Shown: positions 20,340 to 32,098, counted from the stretch's first letter. The stretch is DNA of 64,000 bases from Ceratopteris richardii (GCA_020310875.1 CM035417.1:108364604-108428603); one strand, 5' to 3'. Notes: generated by a model not told the origin, from the letters alone. Made by a program: numbers and translations.

Positions 20340-21095
20340 AGGTTTAGGGTTTAGGGTTTAGGATAAAAGGTTTAGAGTTTAGGGTGTAGGGTTTCGAGTT
20401 TAGGGTTTGACATTTAGGGCTTAGGGGTTATGATTCAAGATTTTTAGGGTTTAGAATCTAGGGGTTAGGGTTTAAGGTTTTAGGATATAAAGTCAAAGTT
20501 TAGCGTTGATGGTTTAGGTTTTAGGTTTAATGCTTTGGGTTTAGGGTTTTGGATATAGGGCTAAGGGTTTGGCATTTACGGTTTAGGGTTTGAGGTTTAT
20601 GGATTGGGGTTTGAGATTTACGGGTTAGGGTTAAGGATTTAGGGTTTATGTTTTAAGGCTTAGGGTTTTGGCTTTAGGGTTTAGTTTTATGGATTAGGAT
20701 TTAGGATTAAGGGTCTAAGATTTAGGATTAAGGCTCTATGGTTTAGGGTTTATGATTTCGATGCTAGGATTTAGGGTTTAGGGTGTAGGATATAGGTTTA
20801 GGGTTTATAGTTTAGGGTTAAGGGTTTAAAGCTTTAGGGTTAAGTGTCTAAATTTTAGAGTTTAGGCTTTAGAGTTTAGAGTTTAGGGTTTAGGGTTTAG
20901 GCTTTAGGGTTTATGGTTTATGATTTAGGTTGTAGAATTGAGGATTAAGGGTAAAGGTTTTAGGGGTTATGGTTTCAGATCATAGGGTTTAGAGGTTGAT
21001 GTTCAGCGTTTAGGTTTAGGGATTAGGGTTTAAGGTTCTGGATTTGGGAGTTAGGGTTCAGGATTGAGGGATTGAGATTTAGGGTTTAGAGATTA
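20340..21095 (+). repeat. Degenerate telomere-like array 3
   Basis: About 0.75 kb, collinear with the first part of array 2 (shared TTTAATGCTTTGGG, GTGTCTA, TTAGAGGTTGATG words). It is cut at 21095 by copia D sequence (ATGTACAACCACGTGTTG). Confidence 0.92.
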
Positions 21096-22127
21096 AATGT
21101 ACAACCACGTGTTGAATCCAATTTGAACGCTCAGGATATACCACATGGCTAAAAACGCGAATGAGCTAGTGGTTATTGATCTAGATGATGTTGGGCAGCA
21201 AAATGAGGCTCCTAATTGGCATATGCAATCCCCTATTCATGATGAGAAGAAGGCTGGAAATGGTGTACAACAGCCCATTAACAATGAGGAGGTTGATGTA
21301 TGTCTTGATCTAGATCCATTGCAAGAGAATGTGGATCATTGGATACACACGTAATAGGAGGCATGTGAGCAGATATGACCCCTCTGTAAATTACATTATG
21401 TTATCAAATGAGGGTGAGCCTCTTCCTTATAAAGAGACAAAGCTATGTGAGCACAAGAAGTGGTGGGAATTAGCCATGTAGGAAGAGATAAAGGCCATGC
21501 AATTGATACTTGGGATCTTCTTGAGTTGCCCAAAGGTAGCGTTCAAGAAGTGGGTATACAAAATCAAAATAGTTGATGGAAAACCAAGCTATAAGCAAGG
21601 GATCAATGCGTCATGCTGATGTAGCACTAGCATTTTTCCATAACACTATTCGGTAAGGCCCCCATTACGAGGAGAAGCCATATGGGATTTTAGGACATTG
21701 CTACGTTCCTCACTTTGAGGTTAGATGCAGCCTAGAGTAGATCGTAGGTGAATAGTTATGAAGGCCACTTTTAGGACATTGGATTTGGGACTGATCCTAT
21801 GTGAGGATCAACCTAAATCAAGGGGTATAAACAAAATAAATATCAATGGCTATAAAAAATGGTTGTTGATCTTACCTTTTTTCCATTGGATTTGGATAAA
21901 AAATCAATGTTGGAGAGTATTTTTGGCATGGAACAAGCTACAGAAACCCTAGAACATGGATGGGCAACTTAGGCTTGGAGGACCTTATAAAGATGTTCCC
22001 GTTCCCTTGTGGGATCATAGTTTTTAGTGTTTGGAACCATTAGGGTATCCATCTTAGTACCCATTGCGTTGGCCTATAGCCCTTCACCTATCATTTATCT
22101 AAATCACCACCTAAACTTCATATAGGG
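21096..22127 (+). pseudogene. Copia D1: integrase-RT linker, start of RT and 3' tail
   Basis: The frame 21145-21354 (AKNANELVVIDLDDVGQQN, then DLDPLQENVDHW) is an acidic linker between integrase and RT. It is followed by RT-like text in shifting frames (YDPSVNYIMLSNEGEPLP, then ELPKG and a KWVYKIKIVDGK-type segment), and then an abrupt jump at about 21600 to 3' sequence. RT catalytic motifs are absent. The same deletion occurs in D2, D3 and D4, so the family was already internally deleted before it multiplied. Confidence 0.75.
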
Positions 22128-22238
22128 ATTTAGTTGAATTCATTTTCTACTCATCTCCTACCAGCTTTCCATTACAACCATGAGTCTCTCTTTCTTTCTA
22201 ACCTTGATCGTATACATGTGTTGTGGTAACCCTCAACA
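22128..22238 (+). repeat. Copia D1 LTR remnant
   Basis: The end of the 188-bp D LTR (TTTAGTTGAATTCATT...AACCCTCAACA); the first part, present at 26005, is deleted. TGGTATAAGAGTTTC follows at 22239, a decayed initiator-Met primer site. Confidence 0.7.
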
Positions 22239-22304
22239 TGGTATAAGAGTTTCACCAGTATTCCACCACTTATTTGTTCTTCATTTGTTTTTCTCCTACA
22301 TGGT

Positions 22305-22520
22305 TTGAGAGCTCATGAATGTGAAAGACTCCAAAGATCATGGAGGCCATGGATTCAACTCTATATTTGGGGAAGAAAGGTTTCAACATACAAGTTTGTT
22401 AGAGGCAAATGCCTCAACTCAAAAGTTTGTGACAAGAAAATGCTTCAAAATTGGAGTTCTTGTGAGGAAAAGGCTTCAATGCTATAGCTTGTGGGAGGCA
22501 AAGGCTTCAGCATTAGACTC
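22305..22520 (+). pseudogene. Copia D gag start fragment
   Basis: After the primer site the frame [21 protein letters not shown] opens, corresponding to 26270-26450. It resembles the N-terminus of a retrotransposon Gag but has no diagnostic domain, and runs into the microsatellite at 22525. Confidence 0.4.
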
Positions 22521-22524
22521 AATG

Positions 22525-22832
<308 letters not shown>

Positions 22833-23195
22833 TATATATGTAAAAGAAATAAATTTTCTTCCGATGGATAAAATTTTCAAATTTTGCTTTGGTCCAAATG
22901 TACTAAACAAATACTTCTTGAATTGATTCTTATTAAATAATTCTCTCATTCGTAGTATGGTGCAATATTACTAGATTTATGTTTACTAGTACATAAAATC
23001 CATTTATCTCTGCCCGATGACTAGTTAAGAAAGCTTGATATGTAACATGCATAATTGACTTGTCCTTCTTGGACTCATCTTCTTGCAGCAAAATAGTTCA
23101 GCCAAAAATCTATTGAATAGAAGGCAAAAGGACCAAGGAGATCACAAAGAATAGAGGATCAAATTTGCGCTTCTACTCACATAGTTAGTACAACC
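22833..23195 (+). repeat. Copia C internal non-coding segment
   Basis: Matches, inverted, 47960-48180 (GTACTAAACAAATACTTCTTG, CCATTTATCTCTG, ACTTGTCCTTCTTGGACTCATCT). It links the microsatellite to the coding fragment. Confidence 0.6.
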
Positions 23196-23383
23196 ATGAT
23201 GGTTGAGACTATGAAGGAATTAAGGAAACTGATAACTGAAGATGGAACAGTTGTAGATCCGGCATGGATGGAAGTTATGCAAACCAAATATAACAATTCA
23301 ATGAATGATAATGCATCGGAGCTCACTAGCACCAAGTGGGATCTAGGAATGCTATCAAGTTACATTCATAGCACAAGGAGGTT
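23196..23383 (+). pseudogene. Copia C fragment, longer copy
   Basis: MVETMKELRKLITEDGTVVD, then PAWMEVMQTKYNNSMNDN: the second part resembles the opening of copia RT. Ends at an inverted LTR at the same base as in the 1271-1390 copy. Confidence 0.5.
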
Positions 23384-23613
23384 TGTTGGAGTTTGAGGTC
23401 TATAGATGCACACGAACAACACAAAGAAGGAGAAGAAGCTTGGAGCACAATACACAATACTGAATGTATTACCACTAAAATGTACAAAGATAAGTAACCC
23501 ATTAGGGCAATAGGCGTATATTGAATCAGGGGGAAAAAGACCTCCTAAAGAGGGAAAAAAGTGACCCAACGGTCCTAGTATGATCACACACATGACTACC
23601 TAAATATATTAAG
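23384..23613 (-). repeat. Copia C LTR, 230 bp, inverted relative to the fragment before it
   Basis: On the minus strand it ends CTCCAACA; its other tip has decayed (expected TGTTGA, here TCTTAA). It is preceded on the minus strand by the purine tract AGGGAGGATT. Same length as 1391-1620. Confidence 0.75.
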
Positions 23614-23639
23614 AAATCCTCCCTAGGAGTGATGCGATG

Positions 23640-23930
23640 AACAAGGAACCAAAACTCATGTATAAGAAAGTGCCAAGCTATGTGGAATGAATCCACAAAA
23701 GGAAGTGACCCTAAAGCTTTGCGAAAATTGTCAAATTTCTCCCTAGGCAGAGCCTTCGTGAAAAGGTCCGCAATGTTCTCCAACTTGGGCACATATGCCA
23801 AGTTGATCTTGCCAACAGAGAACCTCTCCCTAACATAATGATAATGCACCTCCATGTGCTTAATGCAAGCATGCGACACAAGGTTCTTTGCAACTGCCAA
23901 TGCGCTTCTCCTAATCTATCATTGTTGTGG
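23640..23930 (-). pseudogene. Copia C RNase H C-terminus and 3' UTR
   Basis: The frame reads AVAKNLVSHACIKHMEVHYH, then YVPKLENIADLFTKALPREK, the standard end of copia RNase H (HIEVxYHxVRE and DLFTKxL motifs). It is truncated at 23931 where telomere-like array 4 begins. The better-preserved sister on the plus strand is 47590-47820. Confidence 0.85.
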
Positions 23931-24390
23931 TTTAGGGTTTAGGGTTTGGAGTTTAGAGTTTAGGGCTTACGATTTAGGGTCTATGTTTTAGGGTTTAAGA
24001 TTTAGTTTTAAGGGTTTAGGCTTTAGGGTTAAGGGCTTAGGGTTTAGGGTTTTGGGCTTAGATTTTAGGGTTTAGGGTTTAGTGTTTAAGGTTCTAGTGT
24101 TAAGGATTTTGGATTTAAGGTTTAGGATTGAGGATTTAGAGTTTATAGTTTAGTGTTTAGGGTTTAGGGTTTAGGGTCTAGAGTTTAAAGTTTAGGGTTT
24201 AGTGCTTAGGGTTTAGGGTTTAGGGTTTAGGATTAATGATTCAGGGTTTAGGGTTTAGTGTTAAGGATTTATGATTTATGGTTTAGGGTTTACCATTTAG
24301 AAATTAGGTTTAGGATTTAAGGTTTTGGGTATCGAGTTTTGGGTTTTAATGTCTAGGGTTTAGGGTCTAAGGTTTAGTGTTTAGGATTTT
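23931..24390 (+). repeat. Degenerate telomere-like array 4
   Basis: About 0.46 kb, collinear with the last third of array 2 (TTACGATTTAGGGTCTATG, GGTTTTGGGCTTAG, GATTAATGATTCAGGG). The left end is a sharp join to copia C. Confidence 0.92.
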
Positions 24391-24556
24391 AGGGACCCTT
24401 TAGTTGGAGTGAAGTAGAGGTCAACGTTCTTTTGTATGAGCTCCTAGTCAATTTCTTCCTTTCTCATCTTCGTTGAGTTTCTATGTGTGTTCAAACTCCC
24501 TGCTACTACTAGTGAGAGAACATGTACATCCTATGTAGCTTGAATCATAAATGGCT
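24391..24556 (+). repeat. Block E copy 2, truncated
   Basis: GGACCCTTTAGTTGGAGTG to AATGGCTTGATC; after AATGGC it is replaced by copia D integrase. Confidence 0.8.
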
Positions 24557-24960
24557 TGATCTTGTTCATTTTAATGTTTCTAGCCCACCAAATCTATAGG
24601 TGGTGCTCTTTACTTTATTTCTTTTGTTGATGACTACTCTAGGATTTTTTGGGTATATTTGTTAAAATCTAAAGATGAAACCTTTGCTACCCATATAGGT
24701 AGAAATTTGAAATGCTTATGTTCAGATCATGGGGATGCGTTTACAAGTGCTAAATTTAATAGATTTTGTGAAAATTTGTTATTAAGAGGGAGCTAATAGT
24801 TCTTTTACAACTCCTTTTCCAATGGTGTGGTTGAAAGGTATAATACTACTAAATGTGAGAGGGTGACCTCAACTCAAGAAGGTTATGTGCAACTGGGATG
24901 TTATATATAATGAGGCAAGGCTATTAAAAAAATATTGTGCCTCTAAAAGTGATCATAAAA
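24557..24960 (+). pseudogene. Copia D2 integrase fragment
   Basis: In shifting frames: DLVHSN, VDDYSR, LKSKDETFATHIGR and CSDHGDAFTSAKF, i.e. the first two catalytic Asp regions of a copia integrase in decayed form, then the remains of the third region (SFSNGVVER type) near 24830. The same segment lies inverted at about 34870-35180 and 49790-50090. Confidence 0.75.
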
Positions 24961-24977
24961 AGGTCAAATTTTAGCAT

Positions 24978-25560
24978 GTGCAACCACGTGTTGAATCCAA
25001 TTTGAACCCTCAGGATACACCACATATGGCTAAAAATGCGATTGATCCAGTGGTTATTGATCTAGATGATGTTGGGCAGCAAAATGAGGCTGCTAATTGG
25101 CATATGCAATCCCCTATTCTTGATGAAAACAAGGCCGGAAATGATGTACAACAGCCCACTAACAATGAGGAAGTTGATGTATGTCCTGAGCTAGATCCAT
25201 TGCAAGAGAATGTGGATCAATGGATATGCACGTAATAGGAGGCATGTGAGCACATATGACCCCTCTGTAAATTACATTATGTTATCAGATGAGGGTGAGC
25301 CTCTTCCTTATAAAGAGACAAAGCTATGTGGGCACAAGAAGTTGTGGAAATTAGCCATGTAGGAAGAGATAAAGGCCATGCAATTGATACTTGGGATCTT
25401 GTTGAGTTGCCCAAAGGTAGCCTTCAACAAGTGGGTATACAAAATCAAAATAGTGGATGGAAAAGCTAGCTATAAGCGAGGATCAATGTCTCATGCTCAT
25501 GTAGCACTAGCATTGTTCCATAACACTATTTTGTAAGGCCCTTATTATGAGGAGAAGCCA
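24978..25560 (+). pseudogene. Copia D2 linker and RT start
   Basis: The 85-codon frame begins in the text before MAKNAIDPVVIDLDDVGQQN and ends at QWICT; then YDPSVNYIMLSDEGEPLP and KWVYKIKIVDGKASYK (RT start) in other frames. The RT core is deleted, as in D1. Confidence 0.75.
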
Positions 25561-26004
25561 TATGGGATTTTAGGACATTGGTAGGTTCCTCACTTTGAGG
25601 TTAGATGCAGTCTAGAGTAGATCGTAGGTGAATAGTTATGAAGGCCGCTTTTAGGACATTGGATTGGGGATTGATCCTATGTGAGGATCAACCTAAATCA
25701 AGGGGTATAAATAAAATAAATATAAATGGCTATAAAAAATAGTTGTTGATCTTACCTTTTTTCCATTGGATTTGGATAAAAAATCAATGTTGGAGAGTAT
25801 TTTGGAGCAAGCTACCGAAACCCTAGAACATGGATGGGCCAACTTAGGCTTGGAGGACCTTATAAAGATGTCCCCCTTCCCTTGTAGGATCATAGTTTGT
25901 AGTGTTTGGAACCATTAGGGTATCCATCTTAGTACACATTGTGTTGGCCTATAGCCCTTCACCTATCATTTATCTACATCACCACCTAAACTTCATATAG
26001 GGAG
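25561..26004 (+). other. Copia D2 3' tail and purine tract
   Basis: A non-coding or highly decayed stretch repeated in D1, D3 and D4. It ends CTTCATATAGGGAG, a purine tract just before the LTR. Confidence 0.6.
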
Positions 26005-26192
26005 TGTGTGGGTGGATAAAACCATCTATAACTTGTGTAGTGGTTGAGTTCCACTGTATTAGAGTTATCAGTTTGAGTTTAATTTAGTTGAATTCATTTT
26101 CTACTCATCTCCTACCAACTTTCCATTACAACCATGAGTCTCTCTTTCTTTCTAACCTTGATCGTATACATGTGTTGTGGTAACCCCCTACA
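26005..26192 (+). repeat. Copia D2 LTR, 188 bp
   Basis: TGTGTGGGTGGATAAAACC to AACCCCCTACA. Equivalent LTRs at 33658-33845 and 48444-48631 are also 188 bp. It is unusual in having a polypurine tract on its left and a primer site (TTGTATTAGAGTT, decayed) plus a gag-like start on its right. Confidence 0.85.
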
Positions 26193-26460
26193 TTGTATTA
26201 GAGTTTCATCAGTATTCCACCACTTATTTGTTCTTCATTGTTTTTCTCCTACATGGTTTGAGAGCTCATGAATGTGAAAGACTCCAAAGATCATGGAGGC
26301 CATGGATTCAACTCTAGATTTGGGGAAGAAAGGTTTCAACATTCAAGTTTGTTAGTGTGACAAGAAAATGCTTCAAAATTTGAGTTCTTGTGAGGAAAAG
26401 GCTTCAATGCTATTGCTTGTGGGAGGCAAAGGCTCCAACATTAGACTTCATGTGTCTCTC
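26193..26460 (+). pseudogene. Copia D primer site and gag start fragment, second copy
   Basis: The decayed initiator-Met site at 26193, then a leader and [20 protein letters not shown] at 26270, as at 22315. The frame breaks after about 30 codons. Confidence 0.4.
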
Positions 26461-26934
26461 TTGAAACACTTTGTACGTGATTTCTAGTTCAAGCTTAATA
26501 CATATTTCTACTCTATCTCTCAAACTATGTAGGACAATATTTTTCATATTTCCTCGGAGTTGTGTCCATGAAAATATTTTCCAACATTGATTCTATGTTT
26601 ATAGGGGCAATATATGATAAAGGTAACCCGTTTGAATGCTTCGTCTTGATCTTGTGAGCTCAAAATGATTGTTCTCTTGAAGTGGTTGACATTTCTTTCT
26701 CTTTCTTTGTTTATGTTGTCCACGATTTAGGCATGTTGTTAGTAATATATTATTATTCACATAGTATTTTACTTTACAAAACGAATTTCTAAAAAAATTC
26801 ACAAGCTTGAAAATTAATTCATTTTGTTTGAAAAGTGAATCCAAATATATATTTTCGTAGTGTTGGTATTGTTTTTGGCATAAACTTGTATGAACAGGTT
26901 TAAATATCTACTTTGCTAACAATGGTTAGCACAC
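26461..26934. other. Unassigned AT-rich stretch
   Basis: No repeat partner in the window and no convincing coding frame (the minus-strand ORF 26599-26844 has no recognisable motif). Confidence 0.4.
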
Positions 26935-27740
26935 GAGCGAGAGAGGCTTTTGCATATGTGGGTTGGCTCAATAAAGAGAGAAGGTGTAACGAATTTTTTG
27001 GGAAACTCTCTGCATGTTTTAGGACCATTAGATGATGGGGAATCTAGTGGTTGCTTGCATTTGGGGCTTAGATCAACTTTTGAATAGATTTTGACCGTTC
27101 AATGAGGGGAAGATTTGACCGCTGCCCGCATTTGGGGCTAAGCATAAAAACGTGAAGGATATCATCCATTCAATCGTGCCATCATCCAAGGGTGATGTAT
27201 GTGAAAAGGCCCTTTGCCTTTTAGAGAGTCAATCTTAGCCATTAGATCGATTGTTGATCCACGGTGTGCAATTTGGGCACTCAAAATGAGGAGAATTCAA
27301 GCTAAACTATCAGATTCAAGAAGAAAATCAAGGGCTCACAATAAAAGGTGCATTTTCTAGGATGAAATACATCTCAGCCCTTGACTTCTCTTAAATCCAA
27401 GGGTCCAAGTTGAATATTGCCTTGACTTTTGCAACTCAGCCTTAGCCTTCGGATCATGGAGTCAATTAAAGGGCTCTAATTCATTCCTAAGCCTTTCAAA
27501 ACCATTCATCTAACTAAAACCACTAGGTCAAGGTGGTTTATTCTTATTTACCCATGCAAAAACCATGGAAGCCTTTGCCTAGCCTATGTGATTAAGGGAC
27601 TATACTGTGTCCACCACCCTCTTCTCATTGTCCCATCCGTAATCTCTCCTTAGTCCCAAAGGCTCATACAGTATTCATGTATTTCCCCAATGGGATCTAA
27701 TTATACATCAAAATAGCTATCATAATATACCAGAAAAATT
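26935..27740 (-). repeat. Block H copy 1, inverted
   Basis: The reverse complement of 36420-37215 and, in part, of 63610-64000 (for example ATCATCTAATGGTCCTAAAAC and GGACACAGTATAGTCCC). Probably the LTR or internal part of an unidentified retrotransposon. No coding capacity. Confidence 0.75.
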
Positions 27741-28074
27741 TTTTTTGGCTCAATCCCTTAATTGCATATATCTAACTTCCTCACACAAGTTTACAGATTG
27801 AGATTGATGATTACTAGATGGGAAGAGATATCATTGACCAACAACTCCACTTATCCTATCATGCAAGTTGATAAGATCATTTCGACTACTGTCGATGGTA
27901 GTTCTTTTACATTGTTAGATGCTTTATTTGTGCTAGGGATCAAGAAAAAATTGTTATCAGTTTTGGCATTGACCAAGATCCACTTAGTTATGAAATTTAT
28001 TGATGACATATGTACAATTCATGATCTCTCCAATGGCGATATAATTATTGCTCCTGGCATTTTATGTGTATATA
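27741..28074 (+). pseudogene. Copia C-like protease/pre-integrase fragment
   Basis: Frame 27762-28072: a leader part, then VDKIISTTVDGSSFTLLDAL and VLGIKKKLLSVLALTKI and DICTIHDLSNGD, the beta-rich region between protease and integrase of copia pol. Same family as the fragment at 5694. It stops at the junction with gypsy G3. Confidence 0.7.
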
Positions 28075-28876
28075 CAGGTTTCGGTTTACTAGTAGAAATG
28101 CATCAAAGTCTGCTACAAATTTAGTGAAGCTCAACAAGGTGTTTCTCTTCATCTTTTTTAGGTATATCTGTATTAGACTATTTATTCACTAGCCATTTAC
28201 TTTAACTTGATGAAGTTGTTGGTAGCAGCCATAGTAGTCAAGGCGTTATGAGATAGTGAAGCCACTAAAGGGAGCCAGAACAAAGGGAGAGCCAAGAAGG
28301 ATTAAGTAGGCAAAGTAGTCAACAGAGATCCGACAAGTAGGCCACATAATTTTTCATGGAGAAATATTTCCCAACCGGTGATTTTTGCCACTTCATACCA
28401 TTATAAATACCATTTTCTATTATTCCTACTCCATTTTCTGCAAGTGAAGGAGTCCTCAAACTTAAGGAGTATTAGAAGTATCGATGTACCAATTTTCATG
28501 TCTTTTAGAGCTGGTTTGAGCCTCCAAAATAGCCTAGGAACCTAATTTTTAACTAGTCTGGACACTAGGTCTAGAAAGGGCCAAACACTATAAAAAGAGC
28601 TAGAGAGCTCATTTTTGGGGTTAGCTAGTTGGAGATTGAGGCTAGGTTTGAGCTTTATATACATTCTTGGAGCTTGCTTATAGAAGATCCATAGTTATAC
28701 TCTATTTTTTGCCTTGTGTGTGTGTGTGTATATGTGTGCATGCTCCTGTGCTTCTTGCTCATGCACTTGTACTTGCACTTGCTCATAGTCTTCATACTAG
28801 TCTCACGTCTCCATGGATTGAAAATTATTACGTGGATCTCCTCACTGTTGGTTCTTTTCATTGTGCTAGAGTGACA
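28075..28876 (+). repeat. Gypsy G3 LTR
   Basis: Collinear with G1 (12850-13681), with TATAAAAA at 28589-28596 and the end GAGTGACA at 28876, and the primer site TGGAGTCATTGCCAAGGAG at 28884. Confidence 0.7.
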
Positions 28877-29314
28877 CCAAATTTGGAGTCATTGCCAAGG
28901 AGAGAGCTTCGAGGACGAATATGTGATGGTAACACCTAGAGTTGTAATGTTGGAGTTATAGGTAATTTCCTTACTTTTCCCTATTTTCTTTTACTTTCTT
29001 CACCATCATCATCCTTACCATCTCCCACCTTGATCTCCACCTTTGCAAAATTTTTAGGTTTTTGGTCATATCACCTTTCCCACCTCATTTCCCTCATTTC
29101 ACTTGTGAGAGAGCTATTATGCATTTCTTTTCTCTGTGCTTTTGAGCATTTCTTGCAGGTTTTGACTGTATCATCATCTCCAGCAGCTTGTGCAAGTATG
29201 AAAAAGCTCTCCACAGGTCTTGAGGCATTCACTCTGTCAATCACAATTGACTGAAAAGTTGTCTACTTGGTAAAACTAAGTGCATATTCATGATCTAGAG
29301 GCCTTGTACATATT
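28877..29314 (+). other. G3 primer site and leader; minisatellite missing
   Basis: The leader is as in G1 and G2 until CCTTGTACAT, then it jumps straight to telomere-like array 5. The roughly 650-bp minisatellite and the spacer are absent. Confidence 0.65.
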
Positions 29315-29825
29315 GAGGGTTTAGAATTTTGGATTTAGTGTTTAGAGTAATGGATTTAGGATTTGTGGTTTAGGGTTTAGCGTTTGGGGTTTAGTGTTTA
29401 GCGCTTAGGATTTAGGGTCTATGTTTTAGGGTTTAAGATTTAGTGTTAAGGGTTTAATATTTAGGGTTAAGGTCTTAGGGTTTAGGGTTTTGGGCTTAGA
29501 GTTTAAGGTTTAGGGTTTAGTGATTAGGGTTCAAGGATTAAGGATTTAGGGTTTAGGATTTAGGGTTTAGGATTTAGTATTTAGAGTTTATAGTTTAGTA
29601 TTTAGGGTTTAGGGTCCTGAGTTTAGAGTTTAGGGTTGAGGCTTTAGGGTTCAGGGTTTAGGATTAATGATTCAAGGTTTAGGGTTTAGTGTTAAGGATT
29701 TATGATTTATGGTTTAGGGTTTACCATTTAGAATTTAGGGTTTAGCATTTAGGGTTTTGGGTATCAGGTTTTTGGTTTTAAGGTCTAGGGTTTAGGGTTT
29801 AAGGTTTAGGGTTTAGGATTTTAAG
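29315..29825 (+). repeat. Degenerate telomere-like array 5
   Basis: About 0.5 kb, collinear with the end of arrays 2 and 4 (GTTTTGGGCTTAGAG, GGATTAATGATTCA, GGTATCAGG), followed directly by block E. Confidence 0.92.
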
Positions 29826-30260
29826 GACCCTTTAGTTGGAGTGAAGTAGATGTCAACCTTCTTCTGTATGAGCTCCTAGTCAATTTTTTCTTTTCTCATC
29901 TTCGTTGAGTTTCTATGTGTGTTCAAATTCTCTGCTACTACTGATGAGAGAATGTATACTTCCTATGTAGCTCGAATCACAAATGGCCTCACAGGTATGT
30001 TCAGAGATACCTCTATCCACTCAGATTTATGATTTTTTGAACCCCTGAAGAATGAACCCAAGAGCTTTTGAATATTCAAAGTTCCTAGTGCAATTTATAT
30101 CACTCAAGATACTTGCTTCTACTTTAAGAATCAATGCATCCAAGATATAATGCTTATTGCCTTCATTGGGAAAGCATAGAGAGCAGTGTTCACTCAAGAA
30201 TTGATTTCTCTCAAAATATGTAGACTTTAGATTTCTCTCAAAATATGTAGACTTTAATGT
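29826..30260 (+). repeat. Block E copy 3, full
   Basis: GGACCCTTTAGTTGGAGTG through AAGTTCCTAGTGCAATTT to CAAAATATGTAGACTTTA. A 25-bp piece (ATTTCTCTCAAAATATGTAGACTTT) is tandemly doubled at 30207-30255. Its inverted copy is 32750-33165. Confidence 0.8.
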
Positions 30261-30270
30261 ACAATCATGA

Positions 30271-30625
30271 TGTGGATTTCAATAGTTAACATAGACAACT
30301 ATATTATATGTATCTTAATTTGAATGTCATGATGTGGATGATGTTGCTTTAATGTTAATTCAAAGATTATCATATGGGTTGATAAAGTAGTGATTATGTG
30401 AATTTCAAAAGTTGAGATGTTTAGTGCTATTATATGGATTTTAGTTCAAATGTTATCATGTGGATGATATCAGTTCAATATTAATTTAAATATTATGATA
30501 TGGATTGTTATAGAAGTGATGATGTGGACTTCAAAAGTTAATGTGTGCAATGATATTATATGGATTCTAATTCAAATGTTATGATGTCAAATGATTTTTA
30601 ATTTAGAAATTAAGATGTGTACTTA
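30271..30625 (+). repeat. AT-rich tandem repeat, 126-bp unit, about three copies
   Basis: Units start at 30271, 30397 and 30523 (TGTGGATTTCAA, TGTGAATTTCAA, TGTGGACTTCAA) and each includes AT-TATATGGATT-TTAATTCAAATGTTATGATG-like text. Inverted copies are at 32102-32490 and 51890-52250. Confidence 0.75.
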
Positions 30626-31029
30626 TAATATGTGATTTTGATTCAAAGTTTATGATGTGAGTGTTGTGATGATATCATATGATGAATGATAAAAATGTTA
30701 TTATATTATTTGATATATTGGAATTTTAGAAGTAAAAAAATTAAAAATTCCAAATATGAATAATCAACTTGATCATGTTAAATAAAATAAAATGTAAAAT
30801 CTTTTCGATCTAAAATATTTTCAATAAAAAATATTTTCATTCTAAAAGATTTTTAATCTAAAACATTTTTAGAAAGCTCTTCTCATCCCTCAAAGCTATT
30901 TTCTATCCAGAATATTTTCAATAAAAAATATTTTCATTCTAAAAGATTTTTAATCTAAAATATTTTTAGAAAACTCTTATCATCACTCAAAACTAACTAG
31001 CTCCTAGGCAGAAAAATTTGAGTGTCAAA
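30626..31029 (+). repeat. AT-rich segment with repeated AAAATATTTT words
   Basis: Repeats of TCTAAAATATTTTTAGAAA and AATAAAAAATATTTTCATTC; inverted partner 51480-51890. No gene. Such segments often behave as matrix-attachment-like DNA, but that is only a guess. Confidence 0.6.
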
Positions 31030-31800
31030 TATTGTAATTAAAAGTACGAGGAAACCCCTCAAGCAAGCATGGGGCTTCCATAGGAAGGGGTAGGTGTTGG
31101 CTTTATCACACCTAAGTGTGATAGGTGATTCATTTGAGAAATATTAGGGAGCTTCAAATTCAAATTTTAATCACGAGTATTTGTGTTGGCTTGAATCACG
31201 AGTATTTGATCCTTGCTTTACAATGCCCCAAGTGTCATCCATCCAAGAATTTTGTATGCTCCTATGTTTGGAGCATGATTTTCAACAAAGGAGGATATAA
31301 ATATTCCCAAAGCATAATTTTGTATACAAATACGAGCGATCTAACTAACTCTTATAGTTTCTTGCAAACAATAGGTCATCAATACACCCAACATCTTCAT
31401 GAGTAGGAAACATACTATGATATATACTTGTTAATTAACTTCAAGGAACATACGACATTAGATGTAATGATATGGAAATTATTCAAGGATAGTACTATGA
31501 CCTATACACTACCTCGCTTAAATATAAAACAAAAATTGATATGATTATTAAAGAGGAAACTTTTGTTGGAAATCTAGCTATATGTATGCCAAATGAACTA
31601 TAGTTGCAAAGGAGAAACAAAAGATGAATGGATGATGTCTAGTAATGGATATTACGCACAGCCAATGTAAAAGGGTTTTTAGAGAGTGCACAACATATAA
31701 TCCAAGTAGACCCAGATTTACTCATTTGCATTGAATTTGATTAGTAGCTATTCCTTTGCATTTTGATGACGTCTTAGATTGAATCATTTCTTCAACCCTA
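31030..31800 (+). pseudogene. Copia D5 gag-region remnant
   Basis: In shifting frames this matches D3 and D4: LTNSYSFLQTIGHQYTQHLH (31330-31400), YDLYTTSLKYK, TFVGNLAICMPNEL. It resembles the middle of a copia Gag (spaced Leu residues, no zinc knuckle seen). Stops in every frame. Confidence 0.55.
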
Positions 31801-32098
31801 TTGTCCCACAAATCGTTTTCATTATTTGTTGGAAATAACCATTCTTGCTCTATTGAAGGCATTCACACAATGCATCTCATTATTGATGGCACTAGTGAGC
31901 TGGTTTTGCATGATGTGAGGTATGTACAAAGCATCAAGAAAATCCTATTGTTCATTGGGAAAATGGATTTGCATGGATATAGTACCCTCTTTGAGAAGGG
32001 GTCATGGAAGCTTATAAAAGGCTCTAGGATAATTGTTAAATGTATAAAGAAAGGGAATCTTTATTCCTTGCATGGTAAAGACTTCTTGGGCAAGTTTA
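31801..32098 (+). pseudogene. Copia D5 protease to pre-integrase fragment
   Basis: The frame reads MSHKSFSLFVGNNHSCSIEG, then ELVLHDVRYVQSIKKILLFI, then KGSWKLIKGSRIIVKCIKKG: the conserved VLHDVRYVPxxxxNLLSIGxL and F-x-x-G-x-W-x-x-x-KG patterns of copia pol upstream of integrase. The protease active site itself lies further 5' and is not preserved. It is cut at 32099 by the inverted-repeat junction. Confidence 0.75.
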
